Below, piece by piece: positions 27,413 to 36,144 of a DNA stretch of 44,000 bases. The position numbers were made by a program, and so were the translations under genes. The notes beneath the pieces are model-generated. The model was not told where the DNA came from and did not search any database. It saw only the letters and a list, made by a program, of their open reading frames with translations. Every line of letters begins with the position of its first letter. The stretch's first letter is position 1. Source of the DNA: an uncultured Opitutales bacterium (lineage in GTDB: Bacteria; Verrucomicrobiota; Verrucomicrobiia; Opitutales; Intestinicryptomonadaceae); NCBI GenBank assembly GCA_944389195.1, contig CALXLM010000029.1, forward strand, positions 1 to 44,000, given 5' to 3'.

Positions 27413-28151
27413 CGACGACGGTTTGGATTCTCCGTTCCTGCCGGTTTTCGCTAAAACGCTGGCTGGGGTGGCCGACTTAAAAATTGTCGTTCCGGCTGGG
27501 GAGCAGAGCTGGATAGGCAGGGCGTACAGCCGCCATGCCGAGCTTGCGGTCGAAAGGCGCGAATTTTTCGGGCTGGACTGCCATACCGTCACCGGAACGC
27601 CGTCCGATTGCGTGAACATAGCTCTCGGCCATTTGTGCGAAAAAATGCCCGACGCGGTCGTTTCCGGCCTGAACATAGGGCAGAATGTGGCCCTGCCTAT
27701 TCTTTGGAGCAGCGGAACTTTCGCAGCGGCGGTCGAAGGCGCCGGGTGGGGCTTGCCGGCGTTTGCGTTTTCGATGAGGCTTGAAAAAGTTTATTACGAG
27801 TTTTGCAGGCTCCGCCACGGACCCGTTCCGGAATCCCTTTTGCGCAATATAGAGGCGGCGGCGGGGCATGCGGCGGAGTTTCTTCTGGAGGCGCTCGAAA
27901 AGGGCGTCTGCGGAGACGGCGAGGTTGTGAACGTAAACTATCCGGAAAAGTACACCCGCAGAAACGCTTTTTTAAAATGTGTTCCCGCGCGGGCGGCGCT
28001 AAAGTCGGTTTATGTGAAAAGCGGCGACGGGAAATACAAATTTTCGTATTCGATAGGCCTTTCGGGAGGGTCGCCGAAAGAGCCTACGGACGTCGAATGT
28101 CTGGAAAAATCCGCCGCGTGCTATTCGAAAATACGCGTCGTCGGGGACTAA
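27387..28151 (+). CDS. surE: 5'-nucleotidase SurE
   Basis: SurE is a divalent-metal-dependent nucleoside monophosphate phosphatase of the cytoplasm, linked to stationary-phase survival. The 254-residue protein has the signature SNDDG (D10, D11) near its start, TGTPSDCVNIAL, and VSGLNIGQNV with the conserved asparagine, then SGTFAAAVEGA. Length is normal. The ATG at 27387 lies inside the end of the NfnB-like gene, so it is probably translated by coupling and belongs to the same transcript. A degenerate copy of part of its 3' end follows the stop by one base. Confidence 0.93.
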   Translation: MRPCLLLSNDDGLDSPFLPVFAKTLAGVADLKIVVPAGEQSWIGRAYSRHAELAVERREFFGLDCHTVTGTPSDCVNIALGHLCEKMPDAVVSGLNIGQNVALPILWSSGTFAAAVEGAGWGLPAFAFSMRLEKVYYEFCRLRHGPVPESLLRNIEAAAGHAAEFLLEALEKGVCGDGEVVNVNYPEKYTRRNAFLKCVPARAALKSVYVKSGDGKYKFSYSIGLSGGSPKEPTDVECLEKSAACYSKIRVVGD

Positions 28152-28152
28152 A

Positions 28153-28295
28153 CGGCGGCGGGGCATGCGGCGGAGTTTTTTCTGGAGGCCCCCGAAAGGG
28201 GCGAATGCGGAGAAGGCGGGGTTGTGAACGTAAACTGTCCGGGAAAGCACACCCGCAGAAACGCCTTTTTAAAATGCGTTCCGGCGCGGGCGGCG
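28153..28295 (+). pseudogene. Decayed tandem copy of part of the surE 3' end
   Basis: Positions 28153-28295 repeat 27856-27998 of surE at a fixed distance of 297 bases with no insertion or deletion. By eye I count about 14 differences in 143 bases, roughly 90% identity. Since 297 is a multiple of three, the copy is in frame with surE but lies behind its stop codon. The remaining 3' part of surE (after 27998) is not recognisable in the copy. It has no start codon or ribosome binding site of its own, so I treat it as a relic of a tandem duplication. Confidence 0.8.
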
Positions 28296-28413
28296 GCGTT
28301 GTGGCGGACGGTTTGCCGGCCGAAAACTGCGGCGGATTTCAACGGGAAGTTTTTTGTTGAAGATGGGCGGCGGGGTGTTATTGTGGATAGTTTAATATAG
28401 GATAGGCAGCGTT

Positions 28414-30240
28414 ATGAAAAAAAATACGAAAAAAACGGCTTCTAAAAAATCCGAGCCCGCAAAGCTGATGAAGGGCACGGACGTAGTCGTTAGATGTCTC
28501 GAGAACGAGGGCGTGGATACGATATTCGCGTATCCCGGAGGATCGATTATCGACATGCACAACGCCCTTACGCGCACGGATAAAATCAGGGTAATTCTTC
28601 CCCGCCACGAACAGGGAGGCGGATTTATGGCGCAAGGATATGCGCGCTCCACAGGGAAAGTAGGCGTGTGCATGGCCACGAGCGGCCCCGGCGCGATGAA
28701 CCTGCTTACGGCGATATCAGACGCCTATATGGACAGCGTTCCGATTGTCGCAATAACCGGACAGGTCTTTCAGTCTCTGATAGGGAAAAGCGCCTTTCAG
28801 GAAACCGACGTTTTCGGAATGACGCTGCCTGTCGTAAAACACAGCTATTTGGTTCTCGACGCAAACAACCTGCCGCAGACGATAAAAGAGGCGTTTATAA
28901 TAGCCAAAACCGGAAGGCCCGGTCCCGTTTTGATAGACATTCCCAAAGACGTCCAACAGCAGATGGTGTCGCCGAATTTCGACGCCAAGCCGGAGCTGCC
29001 CGGCTTGCAGGTTCCGCCGCGCGCCGACGACGAGAGCCTTTTGAAAATACTTTCGCTGATATCGGCGTCTAAAAAGCCCGTAATTTATGCTGGGGGCGGA
29101 ATAATCTCTGCCGACGCCTCGAAAGAGCTCGACGCGTTCTCGAAATATTTTGGCATACCCGTGGCAAACACGCTTATGGGCATAGGCTCAGTTGACCCGC
29201 TTGAGGAGAAAAACCTCTATTGGTTCGGCATGCACGGAACGTTTGCCGGCAACAGCGCTGTGCTCAACTCCGACCTCTTGCTGGCTTTCGGCACGCGGTT
29301 TAGCGACCGCATAACGGGCGCGGTTTCGAAATTCGCCCCGAAGGCGAAAGTGGTCCATCTCGACATCGACTTTGCCGAGCAAAACAAAAACATAAAAGTT
29401 TTTTACGGAGTCCACAGCGAGGTCAAATACGCCTTAAAACGGCTCTTGGAACTCGCCAAAGAGCGCAAAACTCCGAAACCGGACCTGACAGAATGGCTCG
29501 ACAGCGTCAAGTGCTGGAAACGCCGGTATAAATATCCGTTTTCGTACAGGCAGCGCAAAAACCTGACCGCCCAAGAGGCGATATCGGCTTTGTACAAAGA
29601 AAGCGGCGGCAGGGTTGTTGTGACCACGGGCGTCGGACAGCACCAGATGTGGACCCCGCAAAACTTCGTGTTTTCAAAGCCGCGCCAATTCATAAGTTCG
29701 CTCGGCGCCGGCACGATGGGCTTTGGGCTTCCCGCGGCGATAGGGGTTAAGATTGCGCGCCCAAAGGAAAAGGTTGTCGATATCGACGGCGACGGCTCGT
29801 TTCAGATGAACATTCAGGAGATGGCGACCGCGGTGGCGGAAAACGTCCCCGTGAAAGTTATGCTTTTAAACAACCAATTCCTCGGCATGGTGATGCAGTG
29901 GGAAGATATGATGTACGGCGGCACCCGCGGAAATACCAACCTTTCTCTCGATCCCAATAATATGGGGGGGCCCGAAAACCTTGGCGCGATATACCCCGAC
30001 TATTGCAAAATCGCCGGCGGGTATGGCTGGGAAAGCCGCCGCGTTTCGAGGCGAGAGGAGCTACCCGGGGCGGTGCGCGAAATGCTCGCCTCTTCAAAGC
30101 CCTATTTGCTCGAGGTTGTGATCGAACACGACGAGCACGTCTTGCCGTTTATTCCGCCGGGAAAATCGGCGCAGGACATCATAGTCGAATGTTCTTCGTG
30201 CCCGAAATTCGGGGAGTGCGAGATAGCCAAACACAAATAA
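28414..30240 (+). CDS. ilvB: Acetolactate synthase large subunit (thiamine diphosphate enzyme)
   Basis: This enzyme condenses two pyruvates to acetolactate, or pyruvate with 2-oxobutyrate, in branched-chain amino acid synthesis. The 608-residue protein has the N-terminal pyrimidine-binding domain with the catalytic glutamate E66 in [16 protein letters not shown], a central domain, and the ThDP motif [15 protein letters not shown] followed by [14 protein letters not shown], which matches acetolactate synthases rather than pyruvate decarboxylases. No regulatory small subunit (ilvN) follows. The C-terminus has an added tail with Cys at 593, 596 and 602 ([10 protein letters not shown]), which is unusual for the family. 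The Shine-Dalgarno sequence is weak. The cyclophilin gene follows after 14 bases. Confidence 0.92.
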   Translation: MKKNTKKTASKKSEPAKLMKGTDVVVRCLENEGVDTIFAYPGGSIIDMHNALTRTDKIRVILPRHEQGGGFMAQGYARSTGKVGVCMATSGPGAMNLLTAISDAYMDSVPIVAITGQVFQSLIGKSAFQETDVFGMTLPVVKHSYLVLDANNLPQTIKEAFIIAKTGRPGPVLIDIPKDVQQQMVSPNFDAKPELPGLQVPPRADDESLLKILSLISASKKPVIYAGGGIISADASKELDAFSKYFGIPVANTLMGIGSVDPLEEKNLYWFGMHGTFAGNSAVLNSDLLLAFGTRFSDRITGAVSKFAPKAKVVHLDIDFAEQNKNIKVFYGVHSEVKYALKRLLELAKERKTPKPDLTEWLDSVKCWKRRYKYPFSYRQRKNLTAQEAISALYKESGGRVVVTTGVGQHQMWTPQNFVFSKPRQFISSLGAGTMGFGLPAAIGVKIARPKEKVVDIDGDGSFQMNIQEMATAVAENVPVKVMLLNNQFLGMVMQWEDMMYGGTRGNTNLSLDPNNMGGPENLGAIYPDYCKIAGGYGWESRRVSRREELPGAVREMLASSKPYLLEVVIEHDEHVLPFIPPGKSAQDIIVECSSCPKFGECEIAKHK

Positions 30241-30254
30241 AAAAGGAAGACGAT

Positions 30255-30737
30255 ATGAAAGAAAACGTTTTTGTGACCCTTAAGACAAACAGGGGAGACA
30301 TAAAGGTAAAGCTGTTTCCGAAAATTGCCCCGAAAGCCTGCGAGAATTTTGTGGGGCTTTCGAAAAAGGGGTATTACGACGGCATCACGTTTCACCGCGT
30401 AATAAAGGATTTTATGATACAGGGGGGCGACCCTACCGGCAGCGGTTGCGGCGGAGAGTCTATTTGGGGAAGGCCTTTTGCCGACGAGTTCGACCCCCAA
30501 ACGACGTTCGACAGGGAGGGTTTGCTGGCCATGGCCAATGCCGGCCCGGGAACTAACGGCAGCCAGTTTTTTATAACCACCGTGCCGACGCCATGGCTTA
30601 ACATGCACCATACTATTTTCGGGGAGGTTGTAGAGGGCTTTGATACCGTTAAAAAGATTGAAAATTGCAAAACGGGCTTTATGGACAAGCCCGCCGAGGA
30701 GCAAAAAATTCTTTCGGTAGAGGTCTCCGAAGAATAA
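30255..30737 (+). CDS. Peptidyl-prolyl cis-trans isomerase, cyclophilin type
   Basis: This 160-residue single-domain cyclophilin catalyses proline isomerisation during protein folding. The active-site blocks are [14 protein letters not shown] with the catalytic arginine, [10 protein letters not shown], and [10 protein letters not shown]. No signal peptide is present, so it is cytoplasmic. The ATG at 30255 has AAGGAAG at 30243-30249, one of the clearer ribosome binding sites here. It shares a transcript with ilvB and ends at a strong terminator. Confidence 0.93.
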   Translation: MKENVFVTLKTNRGDIKVKLFPKIAPKACENFVGLSKKGYYDGITFHRVIKDFMIQGGDPTGSGCGGESIWGRPFADEFDPQTTFDREGLLAMANAGPGTNGSQFFITTVPTPWLNMHHTIFGEVVEGFDTVKKIENCKTGFMDKPAEEQKILSVEVSEE

Positions 30738-30764
30738 AAAACGGGGAGTTTTTCATTTTTTTTG

Positions 30765-30790
30765 CCGCCGGGACAACCCCGGCGGTTTTT
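30765..30790 (+). terminator. Rho-independent terminator after the cyclophilin gene
   Basis: CCGCCGGG (30765-30772) pairs with CCCGGCGG (30778-30785) around ACAAC, followed by five T (30786-30790). It separates the ilvB transcript from the glycoside hydrolase cluster. Confidence 0.9.
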
Positions 30791-30863
30791 CTGTCTTTAC
30801 ATAGCGGTGCGCAATCAATAAATTGCAGCTACACATTTAACCGCTTAACTTGATATCTGTATT

Positions 30864-32399
30864 ATGATGAAAACGCATATTATTAAGGCGATGTTTGTTG
30901 CGGCGTTCGGAATCGCCGGGTGCAATCTCGGCGCGCAATGGCTGAAAGTGGAGGAAATAGAGCCGAAACTGCCGCTTCCAAATTCTAATTGGGTTGAAAT
31001 AGGGAAAATCAGGCACAAATCTTCGTCCGAAATAAAGGACTCGAAAATATCGATAGGTTTTGAATGTCTCGACCGCGACATGTTCGAACCCGAAAAGGTT
31101 TACGACAAGCTCGCCGAAACCGGCATAAAAAAGGCGCGCTGCCAGACCGGTTGGGGAAAGACCGAAAAAGTCAAGGGCGTTTACGATTTCAAGTGGCTCG
31201 ACGACATAGTAAACAACCTCACAGCCCGCGGCATAGAGCCGTATTTCAATCTCGGGTTCGGCAACGCAATCTATATGGGGAAGACCAAAACCCCGACAGC
31301 CGTCGGCTACGTTCCGCTTTATTACGGAGAGGAGTGCCTGAACGCTTGGAAGAACTATGTGGACGCGCTTTCGAAACGCTACAAGGACAAGGTGAAAATA
31401 TACGAAATATGGAACGAGCCGTCGCATATAGGGTTTTGGCTTCCGAAGGAGCCCGACGTGCGCGAATACGCCAAGCTTATAAGAATCTCGGCCGAGATAA
31501 TACGCAAGAATGTTCCCGATGCAAAAATAGGCGCCACTGTGGCGGGCGCGGGACGGCCGTTTCAATACGAGTATTTTAAAAATGGAGGCGCAGACTGCAT
31601 CGACTTTTTCGCCGTGCACTCCTATTGCATAATACCCGAAGAACGCCACGACGTGGAGGTGCGCGTGTCGCGCGATTGGATAGAGCGCTATTCGAAAGGT
31701 AGAAAAATAGAAATATGGCAGACCGAGGCCGGTTTTGCTTCGTACTTTCCGAAGAAACATTTTAGGCGCACCATCACTGCGGGCGGCGAGTACATGCAGG
31801 CAAAATGGATGCTTAGGCGCACGATTCTCGACCTCGCCGCCGGATACGGGTTGTCTTCGCACTTCCAATGCGTGGACTTTAAAAAAGGATATCAAATGGG
31901 GCAGGGCGGTGCTCCGCTTTTCGGTCGGTACGGAGTATTCGAGAACATCACTTACAAGCCCAAAAAAATATTCCATGTATTTAAAAATTTGACGCCTATT
32001 CTCGACGAATCCGCGCAGCCCCGCCCGTTTTTCGGATATGTGAGCACCCTAAAGGCGGTTGCCGACAGGCTGGGGGCCTCGAGGCTTTTCGATTCGGCAA
32101 AAAGGGTTGAGACATTCGAGCGCAACGGATATCCGATGTTTGCCATATGGCTCGCCGAAGACGTTCAAACCCAAATGGCTCCGATAGCGAATTGCTCGTT
32201 TAATTATGTGGACGGGCCGAAGCCGCTTAAACGCCCCGTATTGCTCGATCCGATATCGGGCAAGGTCTTTGAGTGCAAAAAAATAGTCCCCGAGAAGGGG
32301 AACGTATATGCATATCTCGACGGCGTTCCGTTGGCGGATTATCCTCTCATAATTACGGACTACGATGCCGTCAGGGATATAATAAAACTTAATAAGTAG
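30864..32399 (+). CDS. Exported clan GH-A glycoside hydrolase, GH39-like
   Basis: This 511-residue protein has an N-terminal signal ending in IAGC (C20), which fits a lipobox. Cleavage by signal peptidase I a few residues later is also possible. The TIM barrel shows the two clan GH-A glutamates: E185 in YEIWNEPS as acid/base and E288 in IWQTEAGF as nucleophile. Other barrel segments are ARCQTGWG (92-99) and FFAVHSYC (248-255). GH39 (xylosidase, iduronidase) or a related GH-A family such as GH5/GH30/GH51 would fit. The substrate is not predictable. The C-terminal 120 residues look like a beta domain. It is the first of four exported hydrolase-like genes on one strand. ATG 30864 and 30867 are equally possible starts. 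Confidence 0.72.
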   Translation: MMKTHIIKAMFVAAFGIAGCNLGAQWLKVEEIEPKLPLPNSNWVEIGKIRHKSSSEIKDSKISIGFECLDRDMFEPEKVYDKLAETGIKKARCQTGWGKTEKVKGVYDFKWLDDIVNNLTARGIEPYFNLGFGNAIYMGKTKTPTAVGYVPLYYGEECLNAWKNYVDALSKRYKDKVKIYEIWNEPSHIGFWLPKEPDVREYAKLIRISAEIIRKNVPDAKIGATVAGAGRPFQYEYFKNGGADCIDFFAVHSYCIIPEERHDVEVRVSRDWIERYSKGRKIEIWQTEAGFASYFPKKHFRRTITAGGEYMQAKWMLRRTILDLAAGYGLSSHFQCVDFKKGYQMGQGGAPLFGRYGVFENITYKPKKIFHVFKNLTPILDESAQPRPFFGYVSTLKAVADRLGASRLFDSAKRVETFERNGYPMFAIWLAEDVQTQMAPIANCSFNYVDGPKPLKRPVLLDPISGKVFECKKIVPEKGNVYAYLDGVPLADYPLIITDYDAVRDIIKLNK

Positions 32400-32414
32400 A
32401 AAAGTTCGGAAACG

Positions 32415-34298
32415 ATGAAATCTAATGTAAGTTTCGCGGTGTTGTGCCTTCTTTTCGGCGCGGTTTTTGCGTGCGGGGCTACAAAGGAGAAGTTTTTTGC
32501 ATACAGGTCGTTTTGGCCGGAGACCGAGGCGATGAAGCAGTTCGCCGATGCGGGCGTGGACACGTACGCGGTGATGCCGTCCAATTCGTTCAACACATTG
32601 GGGGAGCCGTACTGCAAATTTCCTCCGTTCTGGGTTTGGGACGAGACGTATTTGTGGGACATTGTGGACAGGCAGTTCGACCTTGTGATAGAGCAGAATC
32701 CGAATGCAAAATTTATCTGCATGATTGACATAAACAGCCCGATTTGGCTTTTAAGGCGCATCAACAGGAAGTATGGTATGGGGGGTGACAGCTACCAGGA
32801 GATATCGAATTCGCTCTGCGTAAAGGAGTGGAGAGAGCTCACCGAAAAGATGCTGAAGGCGTATGTCAAGCACATGGAGGAAAAATACGGCGACAGGGTA
32901 AAGTATTACATAGTGGCCGGCGGCGGGACGAGCGAATGGTATTGTACGTCAAAGGGCCGGGCGCTTCCGCAAAAGGAGGAGCTTTGGAACAAATGGCGCA
33001 AAAAGAACGGGCTGAAGGAATGCGACGTACCGTCGTATAAGCAGTTAAACTCGCCGTCGTTCGGGGTATATTTCAACCCCGAGACCCAAAAGGCGGTGGT
33101 GGAGTACGCGCGTTTTACGGAAGAGATGATATCGAACGGCATGTTGGGCTTTGCAAAAATAGTGCGAGATATCGTCGGAGACAAAAAACAGGTCGGCGCG
33201 TTTTGCGGTTTCATACCAATGCAGTTTAGCGGCAAGCTCGACAACTCGAAAACATACACTTCCGACATTGTGGATTTTATAGGAAGCCCCGGAGGGTACG
33301 ATAACCGGAATCTCGGCAACGGAGGCGCCACGGACGCTCCGCTGAAATCGCTGTCCCTTACAAACAAGCATTGGTTTCAGGAGATAGACCATCGCACCCA
33401 TACATACAATAACAAATTGACTCCCTACGTTTCTATAGGCGGCATTCACGAGCATGGGGGGGTAAATACGCAGGCGGGAACCGACGCTATATTAAAAAGG
33501 GAATTCTCGTATGCGATAGTCATGCAAAATTCGCTGTGGTGTTTCGACATGTGGGGCGGAGTGTTTAAAACGCCCGAGACGATGAATCTTATAAAACGCG
33601 CCCACCGGTTGTGGGATATGCATAAGAACGACAACCTTCCATACAAGGCGGAAGTCGTTTTCGTTATAGATCCCGAAAGCGGATCTTATTCAAAATACGC
33701 CTCCTCGTCTCTAATGAGAAAATTGTTGTACGCTACGGGAGCGCCCTTTGATATTTTGGACTTTAGGGACATTTCGAAAGTCGATTTTTCGAAATACAAA
33801 GTTGCGGTGTTCCCGCATTCGTTTGAAATAACTCCGGAGAAAAGGGAGATTTTGGAAAAGCACGTGTTTAAGGGCGGCAGAACTGTGCTTACAATCGGGG
33901 CTTTCGGCGCTACCGACGGCGAAAAAATCGACGTAAATTTTGTAAAGGAGCTTACCGGCTTCGACTACAATACAAAAGGGATAAACCGGAAAGATATGGG
34001 CGCTTGGGTAAGCGTATATTCCGGCAAGTCAAGCGTTTTTACCCGCAAATCCGTCAGGAAAATATTGGAGGATGCCGGCGTCCACATGTACACCGACGAG
34101 CCCTTGCCTGTTTTTGCCAACGACAGGCTCGTGGCCGTGCATGTAAAAAACGGGGGCAAAAAGGAGATAAAACTTCCGCGCAAGGCAAAGAAGATAGTGG
34201 AACTGTTCACCGAAAAGACCGTAGGGGAAAATACAGACAAGTTTGTTTACGACTTTAAATCTCCCGACACCGCGCTGTTTGAACTTATTGACGAATAG
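32415..34298 (+). CDS. Secreted glycoside hydrolase-like protein with GH42-type C-terminal domain
   Basis: This 627-residue protein has a signal peptide (hydrophobic residues 7-19, cleavage near VFA-C). The first 400 residues resemble a TIM barrel. E174 (GGGTSEWYC) and E323 (FQEIDHRTH) are plausible acid/base and nucleophile, as in clan GH-A. Residues about 410-525 (VVFVIDPESGSY, PFDILDF, YKVAVFPHSFEITPEKREIL, FKGGRTVLTIGAF) resemble the glutamine-amidotransferase-like trimerisation domain of GH42 beta-galactosidases. The C-terminus is a small beta domain. The catalytic assignment is inference, since the barrel is too divergent for me to name a family. It lies 15 bases after the preceding gene and is probably cotranscribed. 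Confidence 0.6.
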   Translation: MKSNVSFAVLCLLFGAVFACGATKEKFFAYRSFWPETEAMKQFADAGVDTYAVMPSNSFNTLGEPYCKFPPFWVWDETYLWDIVDRQFDLVIEQNPNAKFICMIDINSPIWLLRRINRKYGMGGDSYQEISNSLCVKEWRELTEKMLKAYVKHMEEKYGDRVKYYIVAGGGTSEWYCTSKGRALPQKEELWNKWRKKNGLKECDVPSYKQLNSPSFGVYFNPETQKAVVEYARFTEEMISNGMLGFAKIVRDIVGDKKQVGAFCGFIPMQFSGKLDNSKTYTSDIVDFIGSPGGYDNRNLGNGGATDAPLKSLSLTNKHWFQEIDHRTHTYNNKLTPYVSIGGIHEHGGVNTQAGTDAILKREFSYAIVMQNSLWCFDMWGGVFKTPETMNLIKRAHRLWDMHKNDNLPYKAEVVFVIDPESGSYSKYASSSLMRKLLYATGAPFDILDFRDISKVDFSKYKVAVFPHSFEITPEKREILEKHVFKGGRTVLTIGAFGATDGEKIDVNFVKELTGFDYNTKGINRKDMGAWVSVYSGKSSVFTRKSVRKILEDAGVHMYTDEPLPVFANDRLVAVHVKNGGKKEIKLPRKAKKIVELFTEKTVGENTDKFVYDFKSPDTALFELIDE

Positions 34299-34399
34299 GG
34301 CGATTGCCGGGCGAAATATTTTCGGCAATTTCCGCCGCATTGCGCCCTGCGCGGAACAAAAAATTCAAAAATTGGCGCAGTTTTATTTATATCCTATCT

Positions 34400-35998
34400 A
34401 TGAAAATTGAAATAATTAGGACAACGGCAAGGCTATGCGGTTTTATGTTAACCGCCGCAATGGCGGTTTCATGCGCCGATTTTTCGGAGGATAAAAATCC
34501 CGCTTCAAACGGGGACCGGCTTTTCATTATAAACGAGGACGATTCGCGCTTCTTAAGCAGAAATTCCGTCGAAGATATGACGCGTGAATACGCGCGCGCA
34601 TACATCGACAAACTCAAGGATTCAAAAGTCACGCACTTTTTTATTTGCAGGAATGCGCAAAGGGCGATGTTCCGCAGCGGGTCGCGCCAGGCGATTTGGG
34701 AGGATTCGGCGCGGGGCGAAAGATGTTATGATTACGTGCGCGGGCACAGGTGGGTTCAAAAGTGGATTGAAAACGCAAAGTACACGGAGGAAAACGGCCT
34801 GGAACTCGGCAGGATATGGATAGAAAAGTGCAGGGAGGTCGGCATATCCCCGTGGATTTCAATGCGCATGAACGATATGCATTGCCCGAACATACCCGAT
34901 TACATCGGGCACGATAGATTTTGGCTCGACAATCCGCAGTTCAGGCGCGTTCCGAAATATGAAAAGGGAAAGCCGTGGGATATTTTTGCCCTAAATTATA
35001 AAAACAAAGAGGTGCGCGACTACCAGCTGTCGTTTGTGCGCGAGCTTTTCGAGCGCTACGATTTTGACGGCCTGGAACTCGACTGGATGCGGTTTTCCCT
35101 GCATTTAACACCCGGCAAAGGCGAGGAGGATTCGCCGTGCCTTGACGAATTCATGCGCGAAGTGAAGGCTCTTGCAAAAGAGTACGGGAAAAAGCGCGGA
35201 AGAAAAATAGGCGTTGCCGTGCGCGTTCACGCGACTCCCGACGCGGCGAAATACGCGGGGTTGAATGTTGAAAAGTGGGCGCGCGAGGGTCTTGTAGATA
35301 TTGTAATACCGTCGTCGGCGTGGATATCGGATTTCGACATTCCGGTGTCGGAATGGAAAAAGGCCCTTGCAGATTCGCCGAACGTAAAAATTATCCCCGG
35401 CGCCGAACACGGCACGGCGGGCGGCCTGATGCTGCCGCGAATGTCGATAGATTTGCCGATGCTAAACGGCTGGATTGCCAACGCCAAATTTAACGGGGCA
35501 AATAGTTTTTATTTCTTTAACCTGATTTATTTTCCCGAAATCATGCAAAAGGCCGCCGAGCGCGGGCTGGACGCTGTAAATTCGCCGCGCAGGCACCCCC
35601 TTTCTTACCGCGACCTTATGGAGGCGCGCAGCAATTCCGATCGGAATATTATGCTGCCTAAAAACATATCGGAAGGCAAAACGGAAAACTTCAAAATACT
35701 TTTCGGCCTTTTGCCCCAAAAAATCGGGGACGGCGACATATCGGCGGTGGCGGGCATAGACAGGATTTCAGGAAAAATCGAAATCGGCGCGTCTTTAAAC
35801 GGCGTTCCGGCCGTGCGCCAGGAGCCGGAAACACGGATTCAAGAGCACGGCGGCGGCTCTAAGGCGGTCAGGTTTTTCTTTCCGAAATCGGCGGTTAAAG
35901 AGGGCTATAACGAACTTTCGCTGGTCGGAAAGTCGGGGAAATGCCGCGTGGTTTGGTTGGAGCTCGATTACGCTGTTGGCGGAGACAGCCGAAAGTAA
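34400..35998 (+). CDS. Lipoprotein, TIM-barrel glycoside hydrolase-like
   Basis: From ATG 34400 this is a 532-residue protein with a lipoprotein signal (lipobox AVSC, C25). An extension upstream to 34304 would bury the signal and is rejected. The middle part has the strand motif YDFDGLELDWMRFS, followed by KIGVAVRVHATP, VDIVIPSSAW and IIPGAEHG. This is the pattern of hypothetical glycosyl-hydrolase-like TIM barrels of the COG1649/GHL10 type, in which the acidic residues of LELDW are the presumed active site. The C-terminal 130 residues look like a beta-sandwich. The start codon is preceded by TTTATATCCTATCT with no Shine-Dalgarno sequence, so the mRNA leader may be very short. Substrate unknown. 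Confidence 0.6.
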   Translation: MKIEIIRTTARLCGFMLTAAMAVSCADFSEDKNPASNGDRLFIINEDDSRFLSRNSVEDMTREYARAYIDKLKDSKVTHFFICRNAQRAMFRSGSRQAIWEDSARGERCYDYVRGHRWVQKWIENAKYTEENGLELGRIWIEKCREVGISPWISMRMNDMHCPNIPDYIGHDRFWLDNPQFRRVPKYEKGKPWDIFALNYKNKEVRDYQLSFVRELFERYDFDGLELDWMRFSLHLTPGKGEEDSPCLDEFMREVKALAKEYGKKRGRKIGVAVRVHATPDAAKYAGLNVEKWAREGLVDIVIPSSAWISDFDIPVSEWKKALADSPNVKIIPGAEHGTAGGLMLPRMSIDLPMLNGWIANAKFNGANSFYFFNLIYFPEIMQKAAERGLDAVNSPRRHPLSYRDLMEARSNSDRNIMLPKNISEGKTENFKILFGLLPQKIGDGDISAVAGIDRISGKIEIGASLNGVPAVRQEPETRIQEHGGGSKAVRFFFPKSAVKEGYNELSLVGKSGKCRVVWLELDYAVGGDSRK

Positions 35999-36144
35999 GC
36001 CTCTAAACTTGGCAGCGCCGTCAAGTTAAATTGCAAACGCGGCGGCTTACGGATTATTTGAGGGTCTTTCTTTTTATTGCCAGTTTTTATATTGTAATTT
36101 CAAACCATATCATATATTTCCCAAAAATCTCAAAAAGGGGAAAT

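Noticed and set aside
27803-28360. Long open frame overlapping surE and reading through both duplicated segments
   Set aside because: It is a Gly/Arg-rich frame antiphase to surE, open only because of GC-rich composition and the in-phase duplication.
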